Origin: Candidatus Gastranaerophilales bacterium
GTDB taxonomy: Bacteria > Cyanobacteriota > Vampirovibrionia > Gastranaerophilales > Gastranaerophilaceae
Assembly (NCBI GenBank): GCA_944325815.1
Contig: CALVBV010000011.1
Coordinates: forward strand, 1-35,108
DNA length: 35,108 nucleotides
Reading direction: 5' to 3'
Shown here: piece by piece, positions 6,971 through 15,680 of the stretch
How positions within the stretch are numbered: the first letter of the stretch is position 1
How the letters are laid out: each line of letters opens with the position of its first letter
The notes under the pieces: model-generated
Told to the model about the DNA's origin: nothing
Database searches by the model: none
What the model saw: the letters and a program-made list of their open reading frames with translations, nothing else
Program-made: the position numbers and the translations under genes

Positions 6971-7040
6971 AGTTTATGGGTTTAGAAGTTTAGAAGAAAT
7001 TTATCAAGAATTTCTTTATAATCTTCTAAACCGCTAAACT
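6971..7040 (+). promoter_or_regulatory. Long intercistronic hairpin between atpD and atpC
   Basis: Just past the atpD stop, period-8 repeats of GTTTAGAA-like words precede a nested inverted repeat: AGTTTA (6971-6976) with TAAACT (7035-7040), GGTTTAGAAG (6979-6988) with CTTCTAAACC (7023-7032), and AAGAAATT (6994-7001) with AATTTCTT (7009-7016). No T-run follows, so it is not a classical terminator. It could set the 3:1 beta:epsilon ratio by processing, stabilising the atpD message or limiting read-through. Inference. Confidence 0.6.
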
Positions 7041-7064
7041 TATAAATATTTTAAGAGGTTTAGA

Positions 7065-7457
7065 ATGAAACTGAAAATCATAACCCACGAAAGAATTGTT
7101 TTTGAAGGCGAAGTCGATGAACTGGTTCTTCAAACAAAAGGCGGACAAATTGGTATTTTGAAAGACCATATTCCTATAACAACTGCTTTGGAAATAGGAG
7201 TTACAAAGGCTCGTGTTGGTGAAAAAAATAAATACTTTGCAACAATGGGCGGAATTTTCCAGTTTAAGAATAACGAAGCAACTATTTTGACAGATGTTTG
7301 CGAAGACGGCTGCGAGATAGATGTTACAAGAGCTAATGCAGCAAAAGCAAGAGCCGAGCAGAGACTTGCAGATGCAAGCGCAAAAATCGATGCAGACAGG
7401 GCTCAGGCAGCACTCGCGCGCTCACTTGCAAGATTAAAAGCAGCTTTGGCTAAATAA
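7065..7457 (+). CDS. atpC: F1F0 ATP synthase subunit epsilon
   Basis: 130 residues, normal length. The N-terminal beta sandwich (ITHERIVFEGEVDELVLQTKGGQIGILKDHIPITTAL) is the standard signature. The C-terminal two-helix arm (about 88-130) is alanine- and arginine-rich, the regulatory hairpin that can inhibit ATP hydrolysis. It is separated from atpD by about 100 bases containing a strong hairpin. The start follows AAGAGG. Confidence 0.95.
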   Translation: MKLKIITHERIVFEGEVDELVLQTKGGQIGILKDHIPITTALEIGVTKARVGEKNKYFATMGGIFQFKNNEATILTDVCEDGCEIDVTRANAAKARAEQRLADASAKIDADRAQAALARSLARLKAALAK

Positions 7458-7470
7458 AAGGAAGGTTTTT

Positions 7471-7905
7471 GTGAAAAAATACTTAATTTTCGGATTAGCT
7501 TTGATAGTAGGATGTTCTCTTGTTATTGCTGAAGAGGCAATTTCTTCCAACTTTGTAAACGCTCTCAAAACTTGCTCAACCTCTTATTCAGAAAGCGGTA
7601 ATTTCACGACAGAAGGAATGAATGTTACTTCTACCAAGAAGATTCTTGGCTGGGAAAATGATAGGTGCGTTTATCAGGAAACTGTTAACTTTTCAGGCGC
7701 AAATACTTGTATAACTTGTAAATTAGCCAAATCTCAAATTGATGAATTAGTTTCTGTCATGCAGGCTTACGAGGTCGTGCAGAAATATTCAAAAGAAGAA
7801 ATTGATACCTCCAAACTCTCCGCTGTGCAGGATAACCCTGTAGTAAAAGTTTGGAACAAGTATTTGCAAGACCCTTCTGTTTGTACAATGAAACAGGCTG
7901 AATAG
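7471..7905 (+). CDS. Secreted or lipid-anchored hypothetical protein
   Basis: 144 residues from a GTG start behind AAAGGAAGG, 13 bases after atpC, so possibly cotranscribed with it. The N-terminus is a signal peptide (KKYLIFGLALIVGCSLVIA). Cleavage after VIA (about residue 20) is plausible; a loose lipobox-like IVGC at 15 is the alternative. The mature part has four or five cysteines, including C79xxC82, suggesting disulfides or a metal site. I recognise no family. Confidence 0.7.
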   Translation: MKKYLIFGLALIVGCSLVIAEEAISSNFVNALKTCSTSYSESGNFTTEGMNVTSTKKILGWENDRCVYQETVNFSGANTCITCKLAKSQIDELVSVMQAYEVVQKYSKEEIDTSKLSAVQDNPVVKVWNKYLQDPSVCTMKQAE

Positions 7906-7912
7906 GATTTTT

Positions 7913-8224
7913 ATGTCAACAATTAATACCGAATATCTTGAAAAAGACATTTCTGTATTAGAAAGGGCGTACACTCTTATAAAAACTGTTCCGGAAGGCA
8001 GTCTTGATTATGAGATGTACAGAAACTCGCTTGTAAAGGGTTTTGAGATGACGCTTGAACAGAGCGGAAAACTTTTAAAAAAAAGATTGCTGCCCTATTT
8101 TTCAAGTAAAAAGGCTGTAGATGCTCTAAACTTTAAAGATTTATTCCGTGAAGCAGCAAAGCATTCTCTTTTATTCCCACATTCTCAATTGTTAAAAAAA
8201 AATAAATTTTCCCCATCAATCTGA
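7913..8224 (+). CDS. HEPN-type nucleotidyltransferase substrate-binding protein, truncated at the 3' end
   Basis: 103 residues. The pattern YRNSLVKGFEMTLEQSGKLL and FKDLFREAAKHSLL matches the first three helices of the HI0074 / NTase_sub_bind family (partner of MNT nucleotidyltransferases). Family members run to about 135-145 residues and carry a conserved RNxxxH-type motif just after the point where this protein ends. Here the frame runs into a nine-A tract and a short unrelated tail, and the grpE promoter begins directly after it. No MNT gene is nearby. It is probably a decaying remnant of a HEPN/MNT pair. Confidence 0.6.
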   Translation: MSTINTEYLEKDISVLERAYTLIKTVPEGSLDYEMYRNSLVKGFEMTLEQSGKLLKKRLLPYFSSKKAVDALNFKDLFREAAKHSLLFPHSQLLKKNKFSPSI

Positions 8225-8225
8225 T

Positions 8226-8253
8226 TTGATACTTTATAATTATCTTATATAAT
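8226..8253 (+). promoter_or_regulatory. Sigma70 promoter of grpE-dnaJ
   Basis: TTGATA (8226-8231), 16-base spacer, perfect TATAAT (8248-8253). Predicted start about 8260. No CIRCE-type inverted repeat is seen around it, so HrcA control is not supported here. Confidence 0.75.
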
Positions 8254-8275
8254 ATAAGTAAACAGGGAGAAAATC

Positions 8276-8929
8276 ATGAAAAATCCATTCAAAGGGGTAA
8301 ATGACGGGGTAAATGACAGGGTAAATGATGGGGTTGATATAGAAAAGACCCTGCAGGAAAGTGAAACCCTTTTAGACAAAGATAATGAAGGTGTTCAAAA
8401 AGAAGTAAAAGCAGATGAAGAAAAACTTGCTGCTGAAAACACAGAAACTGAAGCAGCTGAAAAAATAGAAACCGAACAGGCCAATCCGCTTGAAGAAAAA
8501 TATAACCAGTTAAACAATCAGTACATAAGGCTTGCTGCTGATTTTGATAATTATAGAAAGCGTCAGGAACAGGAACGTGAAGCTCTTCTTAAGTATGGCG
8601 CAGAAAATACCGTGAAAAAATTTATTGAAGTTCTTGATAATTTTGAACGGGGCATAAAAGCAATAGAAACAGTCGAAGATTGTGAAAAGGTTAAAGAATG
8701 CTATAATCTGGCATACAAAAACTTTACGGAAGTCCTGAAAAAAGTCGGTGTAGAGCCGATTCAAGCAGAAGGCGAGACTTTTGACCCGAACTTTCACGAA
8801 GCTGTAATGCAGACACCTACTGCTGATAAGCCGGAACATACAATTATTGCGGAATTACAAAAAGGATACAAACTCGGTGATAAGGTGCTTAGACCTTCTC
8901 TGGTAAATGTTGCGACAGCTGCCGAATAG
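8276..8929 (+). CDS. grpE: Nucleotide exchange factor GrpE
   Basis: Releases ADP from DnaK. 217 residues. The N-terminal ~75 residues are a charged, glutamate-rich low-complexity arm. The conserved core begins around YNQLNNQYIRLAADFDNYRKR and ends with the beta-domain VLRPSLVNVA. Close to the N-terminus a 12-bp DNA repeat encodes GVND three times. GGGAGAAAAT provides the ribosome binding site. dnaJ follows 33 bases later; dnaK is not in this cluster, which differs from the common grpE-dnaK-dnaJ order. Confidence 0.95.
   Translation: MKNPFKGVNDGVNDRVNDGVDIEKTLQESETLLDKDNEGVQKEVKADEEKLAAENTETEAAEKIETEQANPLEEKYNQLNNQYIRLAADFDNYRKRQEQEREALLKYGAENTVKKFIEVLDNFERGIKAIETVEDCEKVKECYNLAYKNFTEVLKKVGVEPIQAEGETFDPNFHEAVMQTPTADKPEHTIIAELQKGYKLGDKVLRPSLVNVATAAE
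8294..8338 (+). repeat. 12-bp tandem repeat inside grpE
   Basis: GGGGTAAATGAC at 8294-8305 and 8306-8317, AGGGTAAATGAT at 8318-8329, and a partial fourth at 8330-8338. It encodes GVND repeats in the disordered N-terminal arm. In-frame copy-number change would be tolerated. Confidence 0.85.
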
Positions 8930-8962
8930 AAAATAAATAGCAAGGAATAGAAAAAGATAAAG

Positions 8963-10090
8963 ATGAGTGATTATTATGAGATACTTGGCGTAAGCCGAAA
9001 CGCAAGCAAAGATGAGATAAAAAGCGCATTCAGAAAAATGGCGCGCAAGTGGCATCCGGATGTAAACAAATCTCCGGAAGCGGAATCTAAGTTCAAGGAA
9101 CTGGGGAAAGCTTATGAAACATTAATGGATGATGACAAACGTGCCACTTATGACAGGTTTGGAGAAGACGGACTAAAAAATGCCGGATTCAACACTCAAG
9201 GGCCTTTTGCAGGCGGTTTCGGAGACTTGGACGAAGTATTCAATACTTTCTTTGGCGGCGGATTTGGTTTTGGCGGAGGCAGCCGGAGAGCTGATCCTAA
9301 TGCACCCCAAAGAGGTGATGATTTAAGACTTGATATAGAATTAGAATTTGAAGAAGCTGTGTTCGGGCTTACTAAAGAAATTACAATAGATCATCTTGAA
9401 ACCTGCACGTCTTGTAACGGTACCGGCGCAAAAGAAGGTGCAAAACCTACGGTGTGTAAAACCTGCGGAGGTTCCGGAAGAATCCAGCAGACGACAAAAA
9501 CAATTCTCGGGCATTTTACCCAGATAGTAACCTGCCCTCACTGCCACGGCAAAGGCACAGTAATTTCAGATCCGTGTCCGGATTGCAGCGGTCAGGGAAG
9601 AAAAACCGTTGAAAAGAAACTTGAAGTAAAAATTCCGGCAGGAGTTGATAACGGATCCAAAATGAGACTTTCTCACGAGGGGGATGCCGGTATTAATGGC
9701 GGCATTGCAGGGGATTTGTATATCGTAATCCACGTTAAACCATCTCTTTATTATAAAAGAGACGGAATAAATGTATATACAAAGCTTGATATCACTCCGG
9801 CACAGGCAGTCTTAGGCGATACCGTTACAATACAGACGCTTGATGGTGAAAGAACAGTATCAATTCCTGCCGGGATTCAGCATGGAGAAGTTGTTAAAAT
9901 CAGAGGCGCAGGAGTTCCAAACCTCTCCAAACCATCAGTCAGAGGGGAACATATTGTTGTTGTAGGAATAAAAACCCCGACACATATTTCTAATGAAGAA
10001 AAACTTTTATACCAGAAGCTCTATGAGATTCAAGCAGGCAGAAAATCAAAAGAGAGTGTTAAAGAACGCTTGAAAGGTGTTTTTAAATAA
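8963..10090 (+). CDS. dnaJ: Chaperone protein DnaJ
   Basis: Hsp40 co-chaperone that delivers substrates to DnaK and stimulates its ATPase. 375 residues, class A architecture: J domain with HPD at 31-33, Gly/Phe-rich linker (about 75-110), four zinc-binding CxxCxGxG-type repeats (about 145-215) and the C-terminal substrate-binding beta domains. Operon with grpE; the Shine-Dalgarno is weak. Confidence 0.97.
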   Translation: MSDYYEILGVSRNASKDEIKSAFRKMARKWHPDVNKSPEAESKFKELGKAYETLMDDDKRATYDRFGEDGLKNAGFNTQGPFAGGFGDLDEVFNTFFGGGFGFGGGSRRADPNAPQRGDDLRLDIELEFEEAVFGLTKEITIDHLETCTSCNGTGAKEGAKPTVCKTCGGSGRIQQTTKTILGHFTQIVTCPHCHGKGTVISDPCPDCSGQGRKTVEKKLEVKIPAGVDNGSKMRLSHEGDAGINGGIAGDLYIVIHVKPSLYYKRDGINVYTKLDITPAQAVLGDTVTIQTLDGERTVSIPAGIQHGEVVKIRGAGVPNLSKPSVRGEHIVVVGIKTPTHISNEEKLLYQKLYEIQAGRKSKESVKERLKGVFK

Positions 10091-10132
10091 CAAAACTTGT
10101 GGTAGAATTATAGAAAACGGGAGAGAAAAAAT

Positions 10133-11572
10133 TTGCGCAAGTTTTTGTTATTGTTAGGAATATTACTGATTAGCTGTACGAATGCTTTTGGTGCCAAAAT
10201 ACCGGAAGCCGTAAAAAGTTATATATTAGAAAAAGTGCCCCAGGCTGATATACGTTTTGACGGCGTAATCATTTTTCCCGATAATACGATTTATCTTCCC
10301 CTATATCCGTCATTATTTTCAGATATAACAAGCCTGAAAATAAAAGAAACTTATCCGGCTAATAAAGACTTAAAACAAGAACCTGATATTATAATTTTTA
10401 ACAATGATTTTGTATTAATGAAAGTTCTGACAGACGGCCAAGGGCATAGAACCGTATTACACCAGACGACTCCGCCCCTGCAGGTCAGAACCGGCTTGCT
10501 TCCGCAGGACATGCTTGTGCCGAGCGGTTTAATTATTCCGGAAAATATCAAAGGTATAATCGGAAACCTTAAGATTGATATTAAAAACGAAGATATAATA
10601 AAAGTTGAAAACAAAGATTCCTACGAACAATTCTTGGCGGAAGGCGAGCCAAGTGTTCCGCAAACATTGATTTCACAACTCAAGGACAAAGTTCTTTACG
10701 TTTCAACAAATTATTCAAAAAATATTCAGGTAGTGGAACCTGCTAAGGCGGTTCCGAGTTATTCTCTGGCGCAAAAATCGATACCTGTTGATATAAAAGC
10801 GGTAAATAACGGCAAGTTCCTTCTGATAACTTCTTATGACAGGCCGTTTATCGATATTGTGTCTGTTGCAGATGCAAGATTTATCAAGCAAATAAATTTA
10901 ACCTCCAATCCCGCTGAGATATTGCTTGATGAGGGGAATAAAAAAGCTTACATAACCTCGCCCGAGGCTTCAACGATATTTGTGCTTGATTTGGAGACAA
11001 TGTCTCTTATCCAAAAGATTAAAATTAACGGGTATTGTGAAAAACTTCTGCTCGCGGAAGACAAGCTTTTTTATGTAGATAAATTGAAAAATGAAATCTG
11101 GGCAATTGAATTAAAAAAGGATTATGAACTGAAAGATATCGGCAGATTCCCGAATGTTTCAGCACTGGCATTTGCTGATAACAAGCTTTATATCTCAAGC
11201 AGAACCAAAAGCAGGATTGCGGTTATTGATTATACGACATTTGGTTTAATAACCGAGTTCACAACCGTTAATAAACCTCTTGCGATGCTTCTGCATAACA
11301 AGGTTTTGTACGTATTGGGCGCAGAAAATAATACAATTCAAAGAATTGATACATCTACGGATAAAGTTATCGGAAGTATTGAGCTTGGAACCGGTGGGTT
11401 CTCATCCGGTTTCCACAGGATTAATAATACAAGTCTGGCTGTTGTAACAGATTTGAAGAAAAATGCGTATTCTGTTGTAGATTTATCAAAGAATAAACTT
11501 TTGAAAACATATATTTTGAACGTTCCGATAAAAGATGTTGTGATTACAAACAAAGTTGAATTATTTGAATAG
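10133..11572 (+). CDS. Secreted YVTN-type beta-propeller repeat protein
   Basis: 479 residues from a TTG start behind GGGAG. The signal peptide ends near TNAFG-A; a weak lipobox LISC at residue 15 would make it a lipoprotein instead. From about residue 185 onwards there are repeated ~40-residue blades of the YVTN/surface-antigen type (for example NKAYITSPEASTIFVLDLET, and DNKLYISSRTKSRIAVIDY). The N-terminal 170 residues are a separate, unrecognised domain. Such proteins sit on the envelope and often bind partners or ligands; no function can be assigned. It is 9 bases before the methyltransferase gene, probably one transcript. Confidence 0.75.
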   Translation: MRKFLLLLGILLISCTNAFGAKIPEAVKSYILEKVPQADIRFDGVIIFPDNTIYLPLYPSLFSDITSLKIKETYPANKDLKQEPDIIIFNNDFVLMKVLTDGQGHRTVLHQTTPPLQVRTGLLPQDMLVPSGLIIPENIKGIIGNLKIDIKNEDIIKVENKDSYEQFLAEGEPSVPQTLISQLKDKVLYVSTNYSKNIQVVEPAKAVPSYSLAQKSIPVDIKAVNNGKFLLITSYDRPFIDIVSVADARFIKQINLTSNPAEILLDEGNKKAYITSPEASTIFVLDLETMSLIQKIKINGYCEKLLLAEDKLFYVDKLKNEIWAIELKKDYELKDIGRFPNVSALAFADNKLYISSRTKSRIAVIDYTTFGLITEFTTVNKPLAMLLHNKVLYVLGAENNTIQRIDTSTDKVIGSIELGTGGFSSGFHRINNTSLAVVTDLKKNAYSVVDLSKNKLLKTYILNVPIKDVVITNKVELFE

Positions 11573-11581
11573 CGGTGAATT

Positions 11582-12139
11582 ATGGATAAAATAACGTCAG
11601 AAGTAATGGCGGAACTTGAGAAAACTCAGAAAGAATTTTGGAATATCCCGAGAACTACAGGCGTATTATTGAATATGTTCATAAAAATGATGAATGCTAA
11701 AAGCGTTCTTGAGATAGGGACTTCAAACGGATATTCAGGGCTCTGGCTTGCAAAAGCACTGAAAGAAACCGGCGGAAGGCTTACGACAATTGAGTTTTAT
11801 GAAAAGCGCCAGAGTATCGCAATTGAAAACTTTAAAAAATGCGGAGTTTTTGATATCATCCGCCCTTTGCAAGGTTCTGCGTGCGATGTTATTAAGTCTT
11901 TTGATGAGAATGAAAAGTTTGATTTTGTATTTATAGACGCAAGTAAACGAGAATACGTTGAATACTTTTGTTTGATAAAACCGCATTTAACTCCAAGAGC
12001 AATGGTGGTTGCAGACAATATAACCTCTCACAGAGAAAAAGTTCAGACCTTTATTGATGCAGTTGCGGCTGATAAAGATTTTCAGTATGAAATAATAGAA
12101 GTCCCGGGCGGGGTTTTGACGGCATACAGAGCAGGATAA
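11582..12139 (+). CDS. SAM-dependent O-methyltransferase (family 3 / COMT-like)
   Basis: 185 residues with the class I methyltransferase fold. SAM-binding motif I is VLEIGTSNGYSGLWLA (about 41-56), with an acidic end of strand 2 in TTIEF and the FDFVFIDASKREYVEYF segment with metal-binding aspartate typical of cation-dependent catechol-type O-methyltransferases. At 185 residues it is slightly shorter than the usual ~210-220. Substrate unknown. It follows the beta-propeller gene directly and ends at a strong terminator. Confidence 0.82.
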   Translation: MDKITSEVMAELEKTQKEFWNIPRTTGVLLNMFIKMMNAKSVLEIGTSNGYSGLWLAKALKETGGRLTTIEFYEKRQSIAIENFKKCGVFDIIRPLQGSACDVIKSFDENEKFDFVFIDASKREYVEYFCLIKPHLTPRAMVVADNITSHREKVQTFIDAVAADKDFQYEIIEVPGGVLTAYRAG

Positions 12140-12141
12140 AA

Positions 12142-12170
12142 AAATAACCGGTTTAAAACCGGTTATTTTT
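12142..12170. terminator. Bidirectional Rho-independent terminator
   Basis: AAATAACCGGTTT (12142-12154) and AAACCGGTTATTT (12156-12168) form a 13-bp perfect stem with A-rich and T-rich flanks on both sides. It serves the methyltransferase gene and the convergent low-complexity gene. Confidence 0.88.
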
Positions 12171-13685
12171 TTATTTTTTATCTTTTTCATCTTCGGGCTT
12201 TTTTGAAGAATCATCTTGAGCAGGGATTCCGAAGCCTCCTCCGGTGCTGTCCCCTGTCATTTGTGTGCCGACGGGAGATGTTCCTCCTGTCGTGCCGTTT
12301 TCTGTTCCGCCGCCTTCCGGCGTAACAGGTGCTTCTTCAAGAGCTTCCATATCTTCTTCCAGTTCTTCCGGTACTTCCAGTTCAAAATCTTCAACTGTCT
12401 CCATTGAGCCTTCGTAGCCCTCTATTGATTCGTCATATATATCACTTGTATCTGCATTTAAGTCCTGGGTAGCTTCTCTCATATCGATTTCGGTTCCGAC
12501 TTCACCTGCCCACTTGAATTGCTGGGCTGAGCCTGCAGTGCTCATCGCGCCGCCTGCAAATCCCATTGCAGCACAAGCCCAGGCCCAAGGGTTGAATCCT
12601 AAAGAAGCGCTTGCAGCAGCTGTCGCCTTTGCACCGGCAGTATATCCGGAGGCTGCATTTAAGCCTTGGGCAGCAGCTTCTACATAACAGCTTGTTTTGG
12701 TTGCTTCATCAAAGCTTTCTGCGTAGTCGGTCAAACCTTGAACCTCGCCGATTGTTTCTGCTGCATAATCATAACTATCCTGATATGTACCCATTTCATC
12801 ATAAATCTCTGTTACGACATCGCCGGTTTCATCCATCATATCCTGCATGCCGACTCCGAGTTCCTGCATATAAGGTATCAATTCTTGCATAAGAGCTTTT
12901 TCTTCTTCTGTCAGCTCTTCTCCTGAATCAATTTTAGCTTTTAATTCTTCATAGCTTGCTTTATACATATCAAATTCTGTTTTTTGTTCTTCCAGTTCTT
13001 CATTAGTATCTTCATTATAAGTCTGTGCTTCATCTGAGAGTGCTGCGACTTCCTCGCCGGCTGCTGACATCTCGTCCTGCGCTGCATAAGCAGAACTTTG
13101 CGCATTTAACATCTCGTCCTGTAAAGCATCACAAGCTTCTTTCTGGTCTTTATTTGGCTTCTTTGCTATATATGCAGTTCCGATTGCGAGTGCTGCCGGG
13201 GCTGCTATAGACCAGGATCCGGTATTTTTTAGGGCATCTTTTCCAATTTCTTTTGCACCTTCTTTCGCAGCTTTTTGGCCTAAATTTCCAAAAATGGTTG
13301 TGCCAAGTTTATTTGCAACATTTGTTCCTGCAGACGTAAGCATGCCTAAAGATCCTGCGGCACCGACTGCTAAATCTACCCCTGCTCTAGTTGCCATACC
13401 CGCTTTTCCCCCGCCTTCATAACCGGCTTTTTCTTGAGCATTCTTTTTGCCGCTGTCAACAGCTGTATTGTAGTCATCATCCTCTATCTCATAAGCATTC
13501 TCATCAGATTCGGCATTCGCTTTCCAATTCACTAACTCACCACTCCAGGTTTGGGTGATTGAGTTCATGTCATCCGCAGAGATACGCATTGTATTTCCGC
13601 CATAATTGTAGTTATACCAGCATTTGTATGCATAAGACTGTGAATTTAATGCCCTTGAAACGTTGAATGAATCTTGAATTGCCAT
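12171..13685 (-). CDS. Large low-complexity Ala/Gly/Glu-rich protein with hydrophobic segments, unknown function
   Basis: 504 residues from ATG 13685, which has GGAGGG at good spacing; the frame extends to an upstream TTG that overlaps this Shine-Dalgarno and is unlikely. No signal peptide. Layout: polar N-terminus with WYNYNYGG and TWSGELVNW; Gly/Ala-rich hydrophobic stretch (about 105-125); second hydrophobic stretch IAAPAALAIGTAYIA (about 165-180); long acidic coiled-coil-like region (about 185-325); third hydrophobic region (about 355-395, Ala/Gly/Trp); acidic and then Gly/Thr-rich tail ending in lysines. Alternation of coiled coil and Ala/Gly hydrophobic segments recalls pore-forming translocator or phage tape-measure-like proteins, but I see no family match. 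Confidence 0.7.
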   Translation of the reverse strand: MAIQDSFNVSRALNSQSYAYKCWYNYNYGGNTMRISADDMNSITQTWSGELVNWKANAESDENAYEIEDDDYNTAVDSGKKNAQEKAGYEGGGKAGMATRAGVDLAVGAAGSLGMLTSAGTNVANKLGTTIFGNLGQKAAKEGAKEIGKDALKNTGSWSIAAPAALAIGTAYIAKKPNKDQKEACDALQDEMLNAQSSAYAAQDEMSAAGEEVAALSDEAQTYNEDTNEELEEQKTEFDMYKASYEELKAKIDSGEELTEEEKALMQELIPYMQELGVGMQDMMDETGDVVTEIYDEMGTYQDSYDYAAETIGEVQGLTDYAESFDEATKTSCYVEAAAQGLNAASGYTAGAKATAAASASLGFNPWAWACAAMGFAGGAMSTAGSAQQFKWAGEVGTEIDMREATQDLNADTSDIYDESIEGYEGSMETVEDFELEVPEELEEDMEALEEAPVTPEGGGTENGTTGGTSPVGTQMTGDSTGGGFGIPAQDDSSKKPEDEKDKK

Positions 13686-13805
13686 ATATCCCTCCAAAGA
13701 TTTTTAAATTTTTCTATTAATGTATACGGCATTTTCTATTAAAACTTTAGAATTATTAGCTATTTTGTTACAAAAATTAATATTTATTCTAAAAATTTTT
13801 AACTC

Positions 13806-13839
13806 TTGACTGATAGCTGCTCTCAAACTGTATTATAAT
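13806..13839 (+). promoter_or_regulatory. Probable promoter of the DXS-like gene
   Basis: TTGACT (13806-13811) is followed by TATTATAAT (13831-13839). Spacing is 19 to the TATTAT and 22 to the TATAAT, longer than ideal. AAAGGAGAG precedes the ATG. Confidence 0.45.
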
Positions 13840-13859
13840 AATAGAAAAGGAGAGTAAAT

Positions 13860-15623
13860 ATGCAAAGTACAATTACAAATGTTTTGGATAGAGTTAATTC
13901 CCCTGATGATGTAAAACAACTCTCATTAGAGGAATTAAATCTGCTTGCTGATGAAATCAGACAGACAATCATCAAAAGAGTAAATATAACAGGAGGGCAT
14001 TTCGGGCCAAATTTGGGCATAGTAGAGGCAACTATAGCTCTTCACTATGTTTTTAACTCGCCTGATGATAAGATAGTCTTTGATGTATCCCACCAGTGCT
14101 ACCCGCATAAAATGCTTACGGGAAGAAAGGAAAGCTTTACAAACCCTGAAAAATACGGAATTTATACAGGTTATACAGCGCCGGAAGAAAGTCCGCATGA
14201 TTTGTTCAAAATCGGACACACTTCAACTTCCGTAAGTCTTGCAGCAGGTCTAGCAAAAGGGCGTGATTTGAGAGGCGGAAAAGAAAATATTATTGCACTA
14301 ATTGGTGACGGCTCACTTAGCGGCGGCGAAGCTTACGAAGGCTTAAACAATGCAGCAGTGCTCGGAAGCAACATAATCATTATCATTAACGACAATGACA
14401 TGTCCATTGCCGAAAACCAGGGCGGACTTTATAAAAACCTGAAACTCCTGAGAGATACAAACGGTCAGGCTGAAAATAACTTTTTTAAAGCGTTAGGTTT
14501 TGAGTACCATTACATTGAAGAAGGGCACAATATTGAAAAATTAATTGACCTTTTCAACAAAGTTAAAGACACAAATCATCCGGTCGTTATTCATATGCAC
14601 ACGATTAAAGGCAAAGGCTTTGAGGCAGCAGAGCTTGACAAAGAAAGCTACCACTGGATTGTACCGGGTGCTCTGGATAACAAAGAGCCGGCCCCTCTTT
14701 GTGAAAGCTATGAAAGCATTATGGCTGACTACATAACAAAAAAATACAATAAAGATTCTTCCGTAATTGCCATATCTCCGGCTACTCCGGCAGTAAGCGG
14801 ATTCACAAAAGAATTTAGAGAAAAAGCAGGCATTCACTATACTGATGTCGGGATTGCAGAAGAACACGCTGTCGCTTTCTCATCAGGTATTGCAAAAAAC
14901 GGCGGGAAACCTATCTTAGCAGTGATGAGTTCTTTTATTCAAAGAACTTATGACCAGCTCTCCCAGGATTTGGCGCTCAATAGCAATCCGGTCACTTTAA
15001 TGATATCCTGGGCATCAATAAGTAATGCGGATGCAACTCACCTTACCTGCTTTGATATTCCGCTAATCAGCAACATTCCAAATATGGTATACCTGGCACC
15101 GGTTAATAAAGAAGAATTGCTAAAAATGCTTGACTGGTCTGTTGATCAAAAAGATTATCCCGTTGCAATAAGGGTTCCTGTCGGAAATGTCATATCAACA
15201 GGCTCTGAAGATACTACAGACTACTCTATTCTGAACAAGTTTAAGGTTGAAGAATGCGGAAGCGAGGTTGCAATAATCGGGCTCGGAAACTTTTTTGAAC
15301 TTGCTAAAGAAGTTAAGACTAAACTTGTATCCACTCTTGGAATAAATGCAACTTTAATAAATCCGCATTTTATTACAGGGATTGATGAAGAACTCCTAAA
15401 TTCCCTGAAAAACAATCACAAAGTTGTCATAACCCTGGAAGACGGTGTTTTAGACGGCGGATTCGGAGAAAAAATTGCAAGATTCTACGGTAATTCGGAT
15501 ATCAAAGTTCTTAACTTCGGGGCCAAAAAAGAATTTACAGATCGTGTCCCTGTGGAAACACTATATCAGCGTTATCATTTGACACCTGATTTGATTGTAG
15601 AAGATATAAAAGCATGTTTATAA
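13860..15623 (+). CDS. 1-deoxy-D-xylulose-5-phosphate synthase-like thiamine diphosphate enzyme (divergent)
   Basis: 587 residues, shorter than the usual 620-640 of DXS. Thiamine-binding GDG (149-151) to NDND (177-180), GGHFGPNLG (45-53) and the catalytic glutamate in IAEEHA (E334) are present, so it is a DXS/transketolase-family enzyme. By alignment from memory with E. coli DXS, the two arginines that hold the glyceraldehyde phosphate are gone: DRAG has become SWAS (R420 to W384), and YPRG has become VPVG (R478 to V441). The aspartate and histidine of GADGQTH are kept as NADATH. The active enzyme may therefore use another acceptor than glyceraldehyde 3-phosphate. It stands alone, with no other MEP pathway gene in the window. 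Confidence 0.8.
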   Translation: MQSTITNVLDRVNSPDDVKQLSLEELNLLADEIRQTIIKRVNITGGHFGPNLGIVEATIALHYVFNSPDDKIVFDVSHQCYPHKMLTGRKESFTNPEKYGIYTGYTAPEESPHDLFKIGHTSTSVSLAAGLAKGRDLRGGKENIIALIGDGSLSGGEAYEGLNNAAVLGSNIIIIINDNDMSIAENQGGLYKNLKLLRDTNGQAENNFFKALGFEYHYIEEGHNIEKLIDLFNKVKDTNHPVVIHMHTIKGKGFEAAELDKESYHWIVPGALDNKEPAPLCESYESIMADYITKKYNKDSSVIAISPATPAVSGFTKEFREKAGIHYTDVGIAEEHAVAFSSGIAKNGGKPILAVMSSFIQRTYDQLSQDLALNSNPVTLMISWASISNADATHLTCFDIPLISNIPNMVYLAPVNKEELLKMLDWSVDQKDYPVAIRVPVGNVISTGSEDTTDYSILNKFKVEECGSEVAIIGLGNFFELAKEVKTKLVSTLGINATLINPHFITGIDEELLNSLKNNHKVVITLEDGVLDGGFGEKIARFYGNSDIKVLNFGAKKEFTDRVPVETLYQRYHLTPDLIVEDIKACL

Positions 15624-15631
15624 AATGCGAT

Positions 15632-15670
15632 TTTTAAAAAAGGGGCTGAGTTTTGAAAAAACTCAGCCCC
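15632..15670 (-). terminator. Rho-independent terminator of the TolC-like gene
   Basis: GGGGCTGAGTTTT (15642-15654) pairs with AAAACTCAGCCCC (15658-15670), 13 bp. On the minus strand it is followed by TTTTTT. On the plus strand there is no T-run, so it serves mainly the minus-strand gene. Confidence 0.85.
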
Positions 15671-15680
15671 TCATAATTCA

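Noticed and set aside
12611-12926. Open frames on the plus strand antisense to the 504-residue gene
   Set aside because: They are mirror products of a biased, stop-poor coding region; no ribosome binding sites or recognisable domains.
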